DNA of 64,000 bases from the NCBI RefSeq assembly GCF_000341345.1, contig NC_020303.1, forward strand, positions 1 through 64,000, read 5' to 3'. The position numbers were made by a program, and so were the translations under genes. This DNA comes from Corynebacterium halotolerans YIM 70093 = DSM 44683. GTDB taxonomy: Bacteria > Actinomycetota > Actinomycetes > Mycobacteriales > Mycobacteriaceae. Positions 44,038 to 54,066 of the stretch are shown piece by piece. The notes beneath the pieces are model-generated. The model was not told where the DNA came from, ran no database searches, and saw only the letters and a program-made list of their open reading frames with translations. Numbering within the stretch: position 1 is the stretch's first letter; each line of letters opens with the position of its first letter.

Positions 44038-44334
44038 CCCTGACGAGCGGCCACTCCCCAGCGCCGGTGATTCCGGGGCTATGTGTGACGCAAACCCAGA
44101 CCTGGGGTGACCTGCATCAACTCGGTGAGCTCTAGGTGGGGACCTTCGTCACGTTTTCGGAACTTTCCGTGAACCTGGACCGACAACTCGGGTGTACCTG
44201 AATTTAGATCGGGTGTCGGCAGGAATCGCGAGCCGGGAGTGTGTGAGGCCAGTTCGCCGCGCCTGCCGGAAAAGAAGCTGTCGCGGTGGCGATGAGCCAC
44301 TGTGCCGGTTTTTCAACTGCGAAAGGCATATTCT
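44038..44334. other. Promoter region of the cyd operon
   Basis: About 300 bp without a gene. AAAGG at 44322-44326 precedes the GTG start of cydA. Confidence 0.4.
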
Positions 44335-45978
44335 GTGGATCTTGTCGATGTCTCACGTTGGCAATTTGGCATCACGACTGTCTATCACTTTATTTTCGTC
44401 CCCCTGACCATCGGACTCGCTCCGCTGGTGGCAATCATGCAAACGGCCTGGCACCGCACCGGTAAAGATATGTGGTACCGCGCCACTCGGTTTTTCGGCA
44501 CGCTGTTCCTGGTCAACTTCGCCATGGGCGTGGTCACCGGCCTTGTCCAGGAGTTCCAGTTCGGCATGAACTGGAGTGAGTACTCTCGCTTTGTCGGCGA
44601 TGTTTTCGGTGGCCCGCTCGCCTTGGAGGGGCTGGCAGCTTTCTTCTTCGAGTCCATCTTCTTGGGCATTTGGATCTTCGGCTGGGGCAGAGTCCCCCGC
44701 TGGATACACCTGGCGTCCATCTGGATCGTCGCGGCCGCGACTAATGTCTCGGCCTACTTCATCATCGTGGCGAACTCCTTTATGCAGCACCCGGTGGGGG
44801 CGGCGATGAACTACGAGAACGGTCGCGCGGAATTGATCAACGTCTGGGAGCTGCTGAGCAATCCGGTGGCACTGGTGGCCTTCCCACACGCGGTGGCCGG
44901 TTCCGTGCTCGTGGCTGGCACCTTCGTCGCCGGTATCAGTGCGTGGTGGATGGTGCGCGATCGTCGTCACGCCGCTAAGACGGGAGGAAACGCCGAGGAT
45001 GCCGGGCAGTTGTGGCGGCCCCTGCTGCGCATGGGACTGTGGGTCACATTGTTGGGGATCGTTTCCGTTTCCATCACCGGTGACTTGCAGGCCAAGGTGA
45101 TGTTCGAGGTCCAGCCGATGAAGATGGCCTCCGCGGAGGCCCTCTGCCATACGGAGGAGGACCCGTGGTTTTCCATCTTGGCTATTAGCACGTTCAACGA
45201 CTGTAACTCCGTCTCCGAGATCTTCAGTGTGCCTTGGGTTCTGTCATTCCTGGCTGGCGGCCAGTTCAGCGGTGTGACGTTGCAGGGCGTCACGGACTTG
45301 CAGGCCCAGGCCGAGCAGCTCTATGGTCCGGGCAACTACTCTCCGAACCTGTTCGTGACCTACTGGTCCTTCCGTCTGATGATCGGCTTCATGGCCGCCT
45401 CCATCCTGGTGGTTATCGTCGGTTTCTGGTTGACCCGCAAGAAGCGCACCACCGACAAGCGGTGGTTCGCCTGGTTGGGTCTCATCGCGATTCCGTTTCC
45501 CTTCCTGTCCAACTCCGCCGGCTGGATCTTCACCGAGATGGGGCGCCAGCCCTGGGTGGTATACCCGAACCCTGACTTCGGTCCGGAGAACAGCCCGAAC
45601 GGGGAGAACGACATCCACCTGATCGTGGACTTCGGGGTGTCCAACCATTCGGTGACCACTGTCTGGATTTCCTTGATCGCCTTCACCTTGATCTACGGCA
45701 TCCTCGCCGTGGTCTGGTTCTGGCTCATGCGCCGCTTCGTGGTCGCTGGGGCACTGGCGCCTGGCGCTTCCGAGAACATCGTCGAGGACACCTACGGACC
45801 GGACGCCGAGGAACTAGAACCGCTGAGCTTCAACGCCGACAGCTCCGACGACGCCGAGGACAGCGACGGTTCCCACAGCACCGAAGAGTTCGAGCCAGCC
45901 GACCGGGGTTCCGCAGCTGTCACCACGAAACCACGCCGACAGCGTGATGAGCGCACCGTTGATGAGAAGGAGCAATGA
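44335..45978 (+). CDS. cydA: Cytochrome bd oxidase subunit I
   Basis: A 547-residue quinol oxidase subunit: VSRWQFGITTVYHFIFVPLTIG near the start (haem b595 His), NFAMGVVTGLVQEFQFGMNW, and the GWIFTEMGRQPW motif near 395. It oxidises menaquinol and reduces oxygen with haems b558, b595 and d, with no copper. The long acidic C-terminal tail (about 485-547) is typical of actinobacteria. GTG 44335 is preferred over an ATG at 44302 since AAAGG precedes it and the conserved sequence begins at once. First gene of cydABDC. Confidence 0.95.
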   Translation: MDLVDVSRWQFGITTVYHFIFVPLTIGLAPLVAIMQTAWHRTGKDMWYRATRFFGTLFLVNFAMGVVTGLVQEFQFGMNWSEYSRFVGDVFGGPLALEGLAAFFFESIFLGIWIFGWGRVPRWIHLASIWIVAAATNVSAYFIIVANSFMQHPVGAAMNYENGRAELINVWELLSNPVALVAFPHAVAGSVLVAGTFVAGISAWWMVRDRRHAAKTGGNAEDAGQLWRPLLRMGLWVTLLGIVSVSITGDLQAKVMFEVQPMKMASAEALCHTEEDPWFSILAISTFNDCNSVSEIFSVPWVLSFLAGGQFSGVTLQGVTDLQAQAEQLYGPGNYSPNLFVTYWSFRLMIGFMAASILVVIVGFWLTRKKRTTDKRWFAWLGLIAIPFPFLSNSAGWIFTEMGRQPWVVYPNPDFGPENSPNGENDIHLIVDFGVSNHSVTTVWISLIAFTLIYGILAVVWFWLMRRFVVAGALAPGASENIVEDTYGPDAEELEPLSFNADSSDDAEDSDGSHSTEEFEPADRGSAAVTTKPRRQRDERTVDEKEQ

Positions 45979-46982
45979 CTATGGATCTGCAGACCCTGTG
46001 GTTCATCGTGATCGCTTTCCTGTTCGTCGGCTATTTCGTCCTGGAGGGTTTCGACTTCGGTGTGGGCATGCTTTTGCCCTTCCTGGGCGGTGACGGTGAG
46101 GAGCGTGCGCGGCGTCGCGACGCCGTGGCCACCAGCATCGGCCCGGTGTGGAACGGCAACGAGGTGTGGCTCATCGTGGCGGTGGGTGGCATGTTCGCCG
46201 CCTTCCCCGAGTGGTACGCCACGATGTTTTCCGGTTTCTATCTCCCGTTGCTGCTCATTTTGCTCTCCCTAATCCTGCGGGGCGTCGCCCTGGAGTGGCG
46301 CGTCAAAGTCGACACCCAGGCCTGGCGGAACCGGTGCGATATCGGGTTGGCTATCGGCAGTTGGGTGCCGGCGATCTTTTGGGGCGTAACCTTCACCAAT
46401 ATCGTCCAGGGCGTGGCAATTGACGCCAATCGGCAGGTCGATTCCAGCTTGACCGCGATGTTCGGCTTGTTCAATCCCTACGGTCTGCTGGGGGCGGTGA
46501 CCTTCGTTCTGATGTTCATGGTGCACGGAGCGACCTTCTTAGGGATCAAGGTGCACGAACCGCTGCGCAGCCAGGCCCATCGGCTGGCCCAGCGACTGAC
46601 TATCCCGACAGCCGTGGTGGCCGTCGGGTTCGCGGTATGGACTCAGCTGGCACACGGTGATCCCGTCATCGGGATCGCGGTGGGTGTGCTCGCGCTGTGC
46701 GTGCTCATCGGTTCGGTGTCCCTCATGCGGGGCCACGACGGCGTCGCGTTCGCGGCCACTGCCGTGGCTGTGGCCACCCTGGTGGTGCAGATTTTCGCCA
46801 CCTTGTTCCCGAACGTGATGCCCACCTCCCTGCCGGGCGGGGTGTCTCTGGACATCTATAACGCCTCCAGCTCGGACTACACACTGGTCTTTTTGTCCTG
46901 GGGTGTGCTGATCCTGGTGCCGTTCATCCTGGCCGCCCAGGGCTGGACCTTCTGGTCCTTCGCCAAGCGGATCACGGTGTGA
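45975..46982 (+). CDS. cydB: Cytochrome bd oxidase subunit II
   Basis: A 335-residue membrane partner of CydA (LQTLWFIVIAFLFVGYFVLEGFDFGVGMLLPFLG, then SIGPVWNGNEVWLIVAVGGMFAAFPEWYA). ATG 45975 overlaps the cydA stop. About nine helices. Intact and usual length. Confidence 0.95.
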   Translation: MTMDLQTLWFIVIAFLFVGYFVLEGFDFGVGMLLPFLGGDGEERARRRDAVATSIGPVWNGNEVWLIVAVGGMFAAFPEWYATMFSGFYLPLLLILLSLILRGVALEWRVKVDTQAWRNRCDIGLAIGSWVPAIFWGVTFTNIVQGVAIDANRQVDSSLTAMFGLFNPYGLLGAVTFVLMFMVHGATFLGIKVHEPLRSQAHRLAQRLTIPTAVVAVGFAVWTQLAHGDPVIGIAVGVLALCVLIGSVSLMRGHDGVAFAATAVAVATLVVQIFATLFPNVMPTSLPGGVSLDIYNASSSDYTLVFLSWGVLILVPFILAAQGWTFWSFAKRITV

Positions 46983-48610
46983 ACCGCGTGCAAGGACCCA
47001 TTGACCCCAGACTCCTCGCTCTGGTTCCACCGGTACGGGGCCTGATCCTGCGCACCGGCGTTCTGCAGGCGCTCACCACCGTGTTAGTGCTCGCCCGCGG
47101 GGTGCTCATCGGCTGGATCGCCGCGCGCGTCATCCTGGACCGTGGCGCCGACTGGGACGTGCTGACCTGGCCGGTGGTGGCACTTTTCGTGGTCATCGCC
47201 GCCCACGGCGGCGTGTCCGGCCATGCGCAACGCACCTCCTCGGAGAGCGTCGGGCGGGTCGTAGATACACTGCGGGCCAAGGCCCTGGCTGCGTTGCGAC
47301 GCCACGATCCCCGCCGCGTACAGGAGGAATCGGCCCACTGGCGCGAGGTGCTCACCGACGGCATCGAGGACTTCCGGCCCTACCTGAGCGCATTCCTGCC
47401 TTCGCTGGTCGCCGTCGTTCTAGCTACTCCGGCCGCTTTAGTGGTGGTGCTGGTGGCGGACCCGGTCTCCGGAATCCTGGCGCTGGTGACGGTACCGCTG
47501 ATCCCGGCCTTCATGGTGCTGATCGGCAAGCTGACCGCCGCGCATACCCGACGCCGCCTGGAGGTGACCACCGCCTTGGGCGGGCAGCTGGCGGATCTGC
47601 TCTCCGGCTCGCTAACGCTGCGGGCGCTGGGAGCCACCCGCCAACCGAGCAGGCAGCTGCGGTCCACGGGGCGTCGCCATGAAAAGGCCACCATGTCGGT
47701 GCTGCGCCTGGCATTCCTCTCTTCCTTCGCCCTGGAGTTCCTGGCCACCCTCGCGGTGGCGCTAGTCGCTGTGAGCATCGGGCTGCGCCTGGTGGACGGG
47801 AACATGGAGTTGACCGCCGGGCTGATCGCGCTGATCGTGGTCCCGGAGGTGTACAACCCGATCCGGCAGGTGGGTACGAACTTCCACGCCGCCTCCGACG
47901 GGCTCACCGCCGTCGAGGAGATCCTGGAGCTGCTGGATGAGGATGCCAAAGCAACCGACACATCCGGTGCCGGAGTGGACCACCGCGGCCGGACCTACCT
48001 GACTCACCGCGAATCACCCGGAGCCGCCCCACTGACGGTCACCGGTCTCAGCGTGGGAGGCCGCGACGGCATGAAGCCGGAGAACTTGAGCTTCACCGCC
48101 GAATCCGGGACGATCACCGTGTTGTATGGCGACAACGGTTCCGGAAAATCCACTGTGTTCCTCGCCGTCCTGGGCGCGCTGCCGGGTGATCTGGTCACTG
48201 GACGGGTCACCGCTGTGCCGCTGGTACGCACGTCCTACCTGCCGGCCCGGCCGGTACTAGTGCAGGGCAGCGTAGAGGACAACCTCGTGCTGCTGGGTGC
48301 GGAGCGCGGACCGGCCACTGAAACCGCTCGGAACCTGGGCTTCGACGTGCCGCTGGAACGCTGTCTCGGACCCGCGGGGGAAGGCATCTCTGCGGGGCAG
48401 AGTCAACGCCTGGCCCTGGCGCGCACCCTGACAGGCGGCACCGGCCCCACACTGTACCTGCTGGATGAACCCAGTGCGCATTTGAGTCCGGAGCTGGTGG
48501 AGACCCTCTCCGCTGAGCTGCGGCGGCGTGCAACGGCCGGACACACGGTGGTGGTGGCCAGTCATGACGTCCGGCTGGCCGCGATCGCGGATGAGGTGGT
48601 GTACCTGTGA
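46979..48610 (+). CDS. cydD: CydD: ABC exporter subunit for bd oxidase assembly
   Basis: A 543-residue fused membrane/ATPase ABC protein. Five to six helices (1-320) precede the nucleotide-binding domain with Walker A YGDNGSGKS, signature-like ISAGQSQRLALARTL and Walker B LYLLDEPSAHL. With CydC it exports thiols (glutathione/cysteine in E. coli) or haem-related factors needed for CydAB. The GTG start overlaps the cydB stop. Confidence 0.93.
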   Translation: MNRVQGPIDPRLLALVPPVRGLILRTGVLQALTTVLVLARGVLIGWIAARVILDRGADWDVLTWPVVALFVVIAAHGGVSGHAQRTSSESVGRVVDTLRAKALAALRRHDPRRVQEESAHWREVLTDGIEDFRPYLSAFLPSLVAVVLATPAALVVVLVADPVSGILALVTVPLIPAFMVLIGKLTAAHTRRRLEVTTALGGQLADLLSGSLTLRALGATRQPSRQLRSTGRRHEKATMSVLRLAFLSSFALEFLATLAVALVAVSIGLRLVDGNMELTAGLIALIVVPEVYNPIRQVGTNFHAASDGLTAVEEILELLDEDAKATDTSGAGVDHRGRTYLTHRESPGAAPLTVTGLSVGGRDGMKPENLSFTAESGTITVLYGDNGSGKSTVFLAVLGALPGDLVTGRVTAVPLVRTSYLPARPVLVQGSVEDNLVLLGAERGPATETARNLGFDVPLERCLGPAGEGISAGQSQRLALARTLTGGTGPTLYLLDEPSAHLSPELVETLSAELRRRATAGHTVVVASHDVRLAAIADEVVYL

Positions 48611-50301
48611 AGTCCGAATTTCGCGTCCTGAGCGCCATGCTGCGCCTGGCCGGCGTGCGCTACCGTGAGGTCGTCGCGGGTATCGCTGCCGGTTCCATCA
48701 CGCTGATCTCTGCGCTGACCCTGACGATCGTTTCCGGTTGGTTGATCACCAAGGCCTGGCAGATGCCACCGGTGCTGGACCTCTCGGTCGCGGTCACCGC
48801 GGTGCGCGGCCTGGGCATCTCCCGGGCGGTCTTCCGCTACGTGGATCGGCTGCTCAGCCACCGCATCGCACTGCAGGCCCTGACCACATTGCGGTCACGG
48901 GTCTTCGACGCGCTGGCTTTTGACCACACCGGCTCCGGCCGGGGACACCTCTTCACCCGCGGTGACGGGCTGGTGCGCCTGGTCGCCGACACCGAACGCG
49001 TCACTGACGTCATCGTCCGTTCTGTCGTCCCCGGTGGGGTGGCGTTGGTGCTCACCGTGTTCGCGGTGGCCGGCGCCACCTGGCTGCACCCGGCAGCGGG
49101 CCTGGTCCTGGCTCTCAGCTTCATGGTCACCGGCCTTATCACCCCGTGGTTGGCGGTGCGGGCGGCCAGACGTTCACGTCGAGTGTTCGCCGAGGACGAC
49201 TTCGACATAGCCCTGGATGAACTGCTGGACCACCGCGTCGAGTTCGCTGCCGCGGGCTTTGGGCAGAAGCGTGAGGAGCGGGCCGTCGCGGCGTCGCGAC
49301 GCAGCAGCGACGCCACCGTAGCCGCCGAGAAACCGCTGGCCACCTCACAGGTGTTGATCACCTGGTCCACCGGTCTGGCTGCGGCGCTGACCGTGGTCGT
49401 TGGCGCACTGACCTACACAGGAGATCCCACCTGGCTGGGTATGATGGTGCTGCTGCCGCTGGCCGCCTTCGAATCCCACGCCCAGCTCTCAGAAGCCGCA
49501 ATCCACGCCGACGAGGCCTCCCACAGTGCCCACCGACTCACCCACCTGGTCGAGGAGTCCGGTACCACTTCGGCGACGGACGACGGGGAGGCGTCGACGT
49601 GGGAACTCGATGACTGCCACCTTAAAGCCACCGACCTACGTTGCCGCTTCGGCGACACCACCTGGCAGGTGGATCTGCCACCCGGTGAGCGCATGGTCAT
49701 TCGCGGCCCCAGCGGTTGCGGCAAGACCACACTGCTGCAGACCCTGGGTGGCCTGGTGCCACCACGCAGCGGTTCTGTCACGCTGGGAGGGCAACGTGTG
49801 CTGGAGATCGACCCGGCCGCGTTGCGGAAGACCGTCCGCGCGCACGCGGAGGACGAATGGCTCTTCTCCACCACCATCCGACAGAACCTCCTCGTGGCCA
49901 ACCCGGCCGCCAGCGACGGGGAACTACGAGAGGTCCTGCACGCGGTGGGGCTAGATGACTGGTTGCGGGATACCGTTGAACCGTTAACAGACCCGCTGGA
50001 CCTGCTGCTCGCCGACGGTGCGGGCTCCCTGTCGAGCGGACAGCGCCGCCGTCTGCTGCTGGCCAGGGCGCTATGTTCCACCGCGCCGGTGCTGCTGCTA
50101 GATGAGCCGACCGAACACATTGACGAACCAGATGCCGATGACCTATTAGACACCCTCCTGGCCAAGCCGCTACCGGGACCGCGCAGCCGACGCAGCGTCA
50201 TCGTGGTCACCCACCGGTCGAATAAGCAGGACAGCGGGAACACTGAAGCCGGAGAAGTAGATATCCGCCGCTACGCTGACCCGGTGACGGAGCACCACTA
50301 A
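48607..50301 (+). CDS. cydC: CydC: ABC exporter subunit for bd oxidase assembly
   Basis: A 564-residue partner of CydD with the same plan: helices to about 310, then Walker A GPSGCGKTT, signature LSSGQRRRLLLARAL and Walker B LLLDEPTEHID. The GTG start overlaps the cydD stop, so all four cyd genes form one coupled operon. Confidence 0.93.
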   Translation: MKSEFRVLSAMLRLAGVRYREVVAGIAAGSITLISALTLTIVSGWLITKAWQMPPVLDLSVAVTAVRGLGISRAVFRYVDRLLSHRIALQALTTLRSRVFDALAFDHTGSGRGHLFTRGDGLVRLVADTERVTDVIVRSVVPGGVALVLTVFAVAGATWLHPAAGLVLALSFMVTGLITPWLAVRAARRSRRVFAEDDFDIALDELLDHRVEFAAAGFGQKREERAVAASRRSSDATVAAEKPLATSQVLITWSTGLAAALTVVVGALTYTGDPTWLGMMVLLPLAAFESHAQLSEAAIHADEASHSAHRLTHLVEESGTTSATDDGEASTWELDDCHLKATDLRCRFGDTTWQVDLPPGERMVIRGPSGCGKTTLLQTLGGLVPPRSGSVTLGGQRVLEIDPAALRKTVRAHAEDEWLFSTTIRQNLLVANPAASDGELREVLHAVGLDDWLRDTVEPLTDPLDLLLADGAGSLSSGQRRRLLLARALCSTAPVLLLDEPTEHIDEPDADDLLDTLLAKPLPGPRSRRSVIVVTHRSNKQDSGNTEAGEVDIRRYADPVTEHH

Positions 50302-50849
50302 GTGCTTATCTGCTTGTCGACGCCTCCTGCGCCCGGGGGCAGGCCGGGGTGAGCCGTTCACCACAGGGTGATGCCGACGTGCTTGACCCCGACCAAACCG
50401 GCGTCGAGCTGCCCCACCCCTGGAATCACCGCCCACCGCGCGCCCCCTCATAAGGCAAGAGAACACCGCAATACAAGTACCCAGGCCCGCTGACCGTGTG
50501 GTCGGGGACCTGGGTGCTGACCTCTTGGGTTTCTGCCCTAGTGCGAGTTGATCTTCGTTGCCGGTGAGCATCTGCCTCACCATCCGGTAGGCGTGCTCGT
50601 CCCACCTTTGGCGTACAGCATCGCGGACGATTCGGGAGCGGTTCCCACAGGTGACCGCAGCCAATGACAGGGGTGTTGCCGCGGTGACGGCCGATCTCCA
50701 CGGCATGGCGGATGTTCTCGGCCTGGGTCGCCGACCGCAAGTGGTCCTCATCGACGGGGACAAGCGATGATCTCCGGCATTGGCACACCATCAGGCGGAC
50801 AGGGCCAGCAGCAGTTTTTGAGACTGGCATTTCAGGCCTCCGGCAGAGT
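50302..50849. other. Scar region after the cyd operon
   Basis: No intact gene. Minus-strand fragments encode VPVDEDHLRSATQAENIRHA (about 50700-50770) and RWDEHAYRMVRQMLTGNEDQ (about 50550-50610). The second is a diverged copy of the fragment at about 18.1 kb. The parent gene family was not recognised; these look like remains of the same lost element. Confidence 0.5.
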
Positions 50850-51890
50850 CTATTTGGAGCCGTCGGAACCCGGCCGCTTCGGCGTGGTTTTTCCTGAAGC
50901 TCCGGCCGCGGTGCGATTCTTCAACGCCGTGCTGCCCGCGGCACCGCGAGCCTGCTCATCAGTGGAAGCACCGGCAGTCCTCTCCCCCAAGGATTCTGCA
51001 TCAGACGAGTCTATCTTGCGATGCCCAGGCCTGATTCGGCGGACCTCCGCCTCGCTTTCCCTGCCCTTGGGCAGCATCAGGAAGATAATCACCGCAGCGA
51101 TGAAGACCACTATTGAGACGATAGTGTTGACCCTCATGCCGAAGATCAGGGTAGCGGCATCGGAACGCATCAATTCGATCCAGAACCGACCCAGGGTGTA
51201 ACCGGCGACATAGAGGGCGAAGAGTCGTCCATGGCCGATCTTGAAGCGGCGGTCTAGCCAGATCAGCAGCACGAAAATCAGCAGGTTCCATAGCAGTTCA
51301 TAGAGGAAGGTGGGGTGTACCGTTGCCAAGACCTCCCCGGTAGAACGCCCATTGACCGGGGAGGGATCACCATTGGCGTCCACCCGGTAGTAGATCTCCA
51401 GAGCCCAGGGGACGTCGGTCTCACGACCGTAGATCTCCTGGTTGAACCAGTTTCCCAGGCGGCCGATGGCCTGCGCCAGGATGATACTGGGGGCGATCGC
51501 GTCGGCGAAAGGGCCCAGTTTGAGCCCCTTGTAACGAAAGAGTGCCCATACCGCCAGACCACCGAGTGCTACCGCACCCCAAATGCCGAGGCCACCGGCA
51601 GTGATATTCAGGGCGTTCATTGGGTTGCAGCCATCACAGAAGTACTTGTCATAGTCCGTGATAACGTGATATAGGCGACCGCCGATGATACCGGCCGGGA
51701 TAGCCACGATGGCCGCGTCCCAGACCACTTCACCATCACCACCTCGGGCGACATAGCGTTGGTGGGTCAGCCACAGCGCGATGATCATACCTACGATGAT
51801 GCACAGGGCGTAGGCGCGGATCGGGATCGGGCCCAGCTGCCAGACACCCTGGGCCGGGGAGGGGATGTTCGCGAGGATGGTGGTCTGCAC
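50850..51890 (-). CDS. lgt: Prolipoprotein diacylglyceryl transferase
   Basis: A 346-residue membrane enzyme with about seven helices that attaches diacylglycerol to the lipobox cysteine of prolipoproteins. Typical features: [34 protein letters not shown], the strongly conserved [15 protein letters not shown], and [12 protein letters not shown]. The C-terminal extension (about 275-346) is charged and low-complexity, as in corynebacteria. GTG 51890 matches the family N-terminus ([12 protein letters not shown]); GTG 51920 would add ten residues. At least three lipoprotein genes, one a relic, lie in this window. A plasmid copy of an essential-type gene is unusual. Confidence 0.92.
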   Translation of the reverse strand: MQTTILANIPSPAQGVWQLGPIPIRAYALCIIVGMIIALWLTHQRYVARGGDGEVVWDAAIVAIPAGIIGGRLYHVITDYDKYFCDGCNPMNALNITAGGLGIWGAVALGGLAVWALFRYKGLKLGPFADAIAPSIILAQAIGRLGNWFNQEIYGRETDVPWALEIYYRVDANGDPSPVNGRSTGEVLATVHPTFLYELLWNLLIFVLLIWLDRRFKIGHGRLFALYVAGYTLGRFWIELMRSDAATLIFGMRVNTIVSIVVFIAAVIIFLMLPKGRESEAEVRRIRPGHRKIDSSDAESLGERTAGASTDEQARGAAGSTALKNRTAAGASGKTTPKRPGSDGSK

Positions 51891-52318
51891 CCTCCCAGTC
51901 TGCCTGATGCTTCTCGACACCGCGAGAGGACGGGGCCGGGCGGGGCACGCCCCCGGAGGTCATGCCCCTTTACAACAGCACCATATCGGCAGTATCACCG
52001 CATCGCCCACAGGAGAGGCCCGAGCAGTGGCCAGCGTAGTCACCCTGTTCACCGCGTTTCTGCGGGACTGGCAGATCCGCCGTAACCCGTGGATCCCATG
52101 TTCCGGAGGGTGATGCGGCCCCTGCGCCGTGAGGATGGGCTCACCGCGCACAGGCGTCAATATGACTCCAGGAAGATGGCTTAATCGACTGCGGGGGCTA
52201 GAAACCGCTCAACGAAGCTGTGGGTCACAGTGAAGAAGTAGCATAATCCCGCTACCTCATATTCAACTCCTCACCATCGGAGATTAGAAGCGACCATCTA
52301 CTACATCCTGGATGACAT
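51891..52318. other. Intergenic region, no supported gene
   Basis: About 430 bp between the lgt start and the end of the DUF2771 gene. A 28-codon frame from GTG 52027 is too short and isolated to call. Confidence 0.4.
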
Positions 52319-52873
52319 CTAATTTCCGGGATTCGCCCCTGGTTCGCCCTGAGCGCTGATGGACCAGACCACACTGAATGGGGCCTCTTCACCGTTCTCG
52401 TCAAGGCCAACCATCACCGCGGAAACCTCGACCAGTACCAACTGCGGGCGCTCTGCACTGTCCTCAGTGAGGGGATCGACGGAGCCGGGAATCTCTGCCG
52501 TAGTGGCGTCATAACTACCGTGAAGCACCTGATCGTTGGCGGCAGGATCATCGTAGATTCTCAGCAGCGCCCACTCCAGTTGATGGATTGGCTCGGGGAT
52601 TTCCAGATGAAGGCTTTCGTCAGGACCGACCTCTAAGGCGGGGATATCACCCTCCGGGCATTCTGTGCCGGGGACACAAGCAAGATAGGGAAAGATCTCC
52701 ATCTCTTCCTCGCCGACACTGGCGGTGATGGAGACCTCCGATGGCTGGGGACCAGGCCGATTGTTCCACCAGTTCTGCATCAGCACCGAGGCGACCACGA
52801 CGATCACCACCGCAATGATCAGTGCGAGAATTCGCAGCAGAGACTTCTTCTTAGCTTCCTTACGACTGACCAT
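52319..52873 (-). CDS. DUF2771-family membrane-anchored protein
   Basis: A 184-residue protein with a basic N-terminus, one membrane helix (LLRILALIIAVVIVVVASVLM) and an acidic extracytoplasmic domain that includes a Cys pair in LACVPGTECPEG. The pattern matches DUF2771, found mainly in Corynebacterium and relatives, with no known function. It is a useful lineage marker for the host. The two cysteines could form a disulfide made by the DsbA/VKOR pair. Confidence 0.8.
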   Translation of the reverse strand: MVSRKEAKKKSLLRILALIIAVVIVVVASVLMQNWWNNRPGPQPSEVSITASVGEEEMEIFPYLACVPGTECPEGDIPALEVGPDESLHLEIPEPIHQLEWALLRIYDDPAANDQVLHGSYDATTAEIPGSVDPLTEDSAERPQLVLVEVSAVMVGLDENGEEAPFSVVWSISAQGEPGANPGN

Positions 52874-53103
52874 AATGCCCCATCATAATTCTTGGCCACC
52901 CGCTGATGAGCATAGAGACCCGTGCCCGAGATGTAGGCATGATGTTCATAACTCCCAGGTAAGTAGGGACAGACGCTCATCTCGGGCTGCGCTGCTTGGG
53001 AGGTAAGGCTGACACTAAAGTGGGATAGGTTCACTCACAGGTCTTCCTGCCGGCCCCGTCACTGGTGAAGATCGCAGCTGCAATATTAAGGAGTACACCC
53101 ACC

Positions 53104-54000
53104 ATGGCCCTCAACGAGACCACCTACGCCACCGACCGTGTCAGGCGGGGCCTGGCGGACCAGTTCAAGGGCGGCGTCATCATGGACGTCGTCACGCCGG
53201 AGCAGGCGAGGATCGCCGAGGACGCCGGCGCCACCGCCGTCATGGCGTTGGAGCGGGTCCCGGCCGACATCCGCGCCCAGGGCGGGGTCTCACGCATGTC
53301 GGATCCGGACATGATCGACGGCATCCTCGCGGCCGTGTCCATCCCCGTCATGGCGAAGGTCCGTATCGGCCACTTCGTCGAGGCCCAGGTGCTCCAGACC
53401 CTCGGCGTCGATTTCATCGACGAGTCCGAGGTGCTCACCCCGGCCGACTACGCCCACCACATCGACAAGGCCGCCTTCGACGTCCCCTTCGTCTGCGGGG
53501 CGACGAACCTGGGGGAGGCCCTGCGCCGCATCAACGAGGGTGCGGCCATGATCCGCTCCAAGGGCGAGGCCGGCACCGGTGACGTCTCCAACGCCGTGAC
53601 CCACATGCGCACCATCCGCGCCGAGATCAACCGCCTGCGCTCCATGGCCACCGACGAACTCTTCGTCGCCGCCAAGGAACTGCAGGCGCCCTATGAGCTG
53701 GTCCGGGAGGTCGCCGAGACCGGTCTGCTGCCCGTCGCCCTGCTGACCGCCGGCGGAATCTCCACCCCGGCCGACGCCGCGATGATGATGCAGCTGGGTG
53801 CCGAGGGCGTGTTCGTCGGTTCCGGCATCTTCAAGTCCGGCAACCCGGAGCAGTGCGCGAGGGCCATCGTCGAGGCCACCCGCAACTACGACGACCCGGA
53901 GACCCTCGCCCGGGTCTCCCGCGGCCTGGGCGAGGCGATGGTGGGCATCAACGTCGAGGAACTGCCGGTCCCGCACCGCCTGGCCGAGCGCGGCTGGTAG
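53104..54000 (+). CDS. pdxS: Pyridoxal 5'-phosphate synthase subunit PdxS
   Basis: A 298-residue PdxS, the lyase subunit that builds PLP from ribose 5-phosphate, glyceraldehyde 3-phosphate and ammonia. Highly conserved segments are [46 protein letters not shown] and [15 protein letters not shown] (Schiff-base Lys and phosphate loop). ATG 53104 has AAGGAG upstream. The ammonia-supplying glutaminase PdxT is not encoded nearby, and no PdxR regulator is present, so this copy must rely on a chromosomal PdxT or on free ammonia. Its third-position GC is higher than that of its neighbours. Confidence 0.95.
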   Translation: MALNETTYATDRVRRGLADQFKGGVIMDVVTPEQARIAEDAGATAVMALERVPADIRAQGGVSRMSDPDMIDGILAAVSIPVMAKVRIGHFVEAQVLQTLGVDFIDESEVLTPADYAHHIDKAAFDVPFVCGATNLGEALRRINEGAAMIRSKGEAGTGDVSNAVTHMRTIRAEINRLRSMATDELFVAAKELQAPYELVREVAETGLLPVALLTAGGISTPADAAMMMQLGAEGVFVGSGIFKSGNPEQCARAIVEATRNYDDPETLARVSRGLGEAMVGINVEELPVPHRLAERGW

Positions 54001-54037
54001 TCTCCATCGGCATCAGATCTAGTACTGAGTCCCACCA

Positions 54038-54066
54038 CCCGCCCGTCCGACGGACAGGCGGGTTTC
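54038..54066 (+). terminator. Terminator of pdxS
   Basis: CCCGCCCGTCC (54038-54048) pairs with GGACAGGCGGG (54052-54062), one mismatch, followed by TTTC. It begins about 38 bp after the stop. Confidence 0.75.

Noticed and set aside
52027..52113. A 28-codon gene from GTG 52027
   Set aside because: Too short, no ribosome site and no neighbour context.
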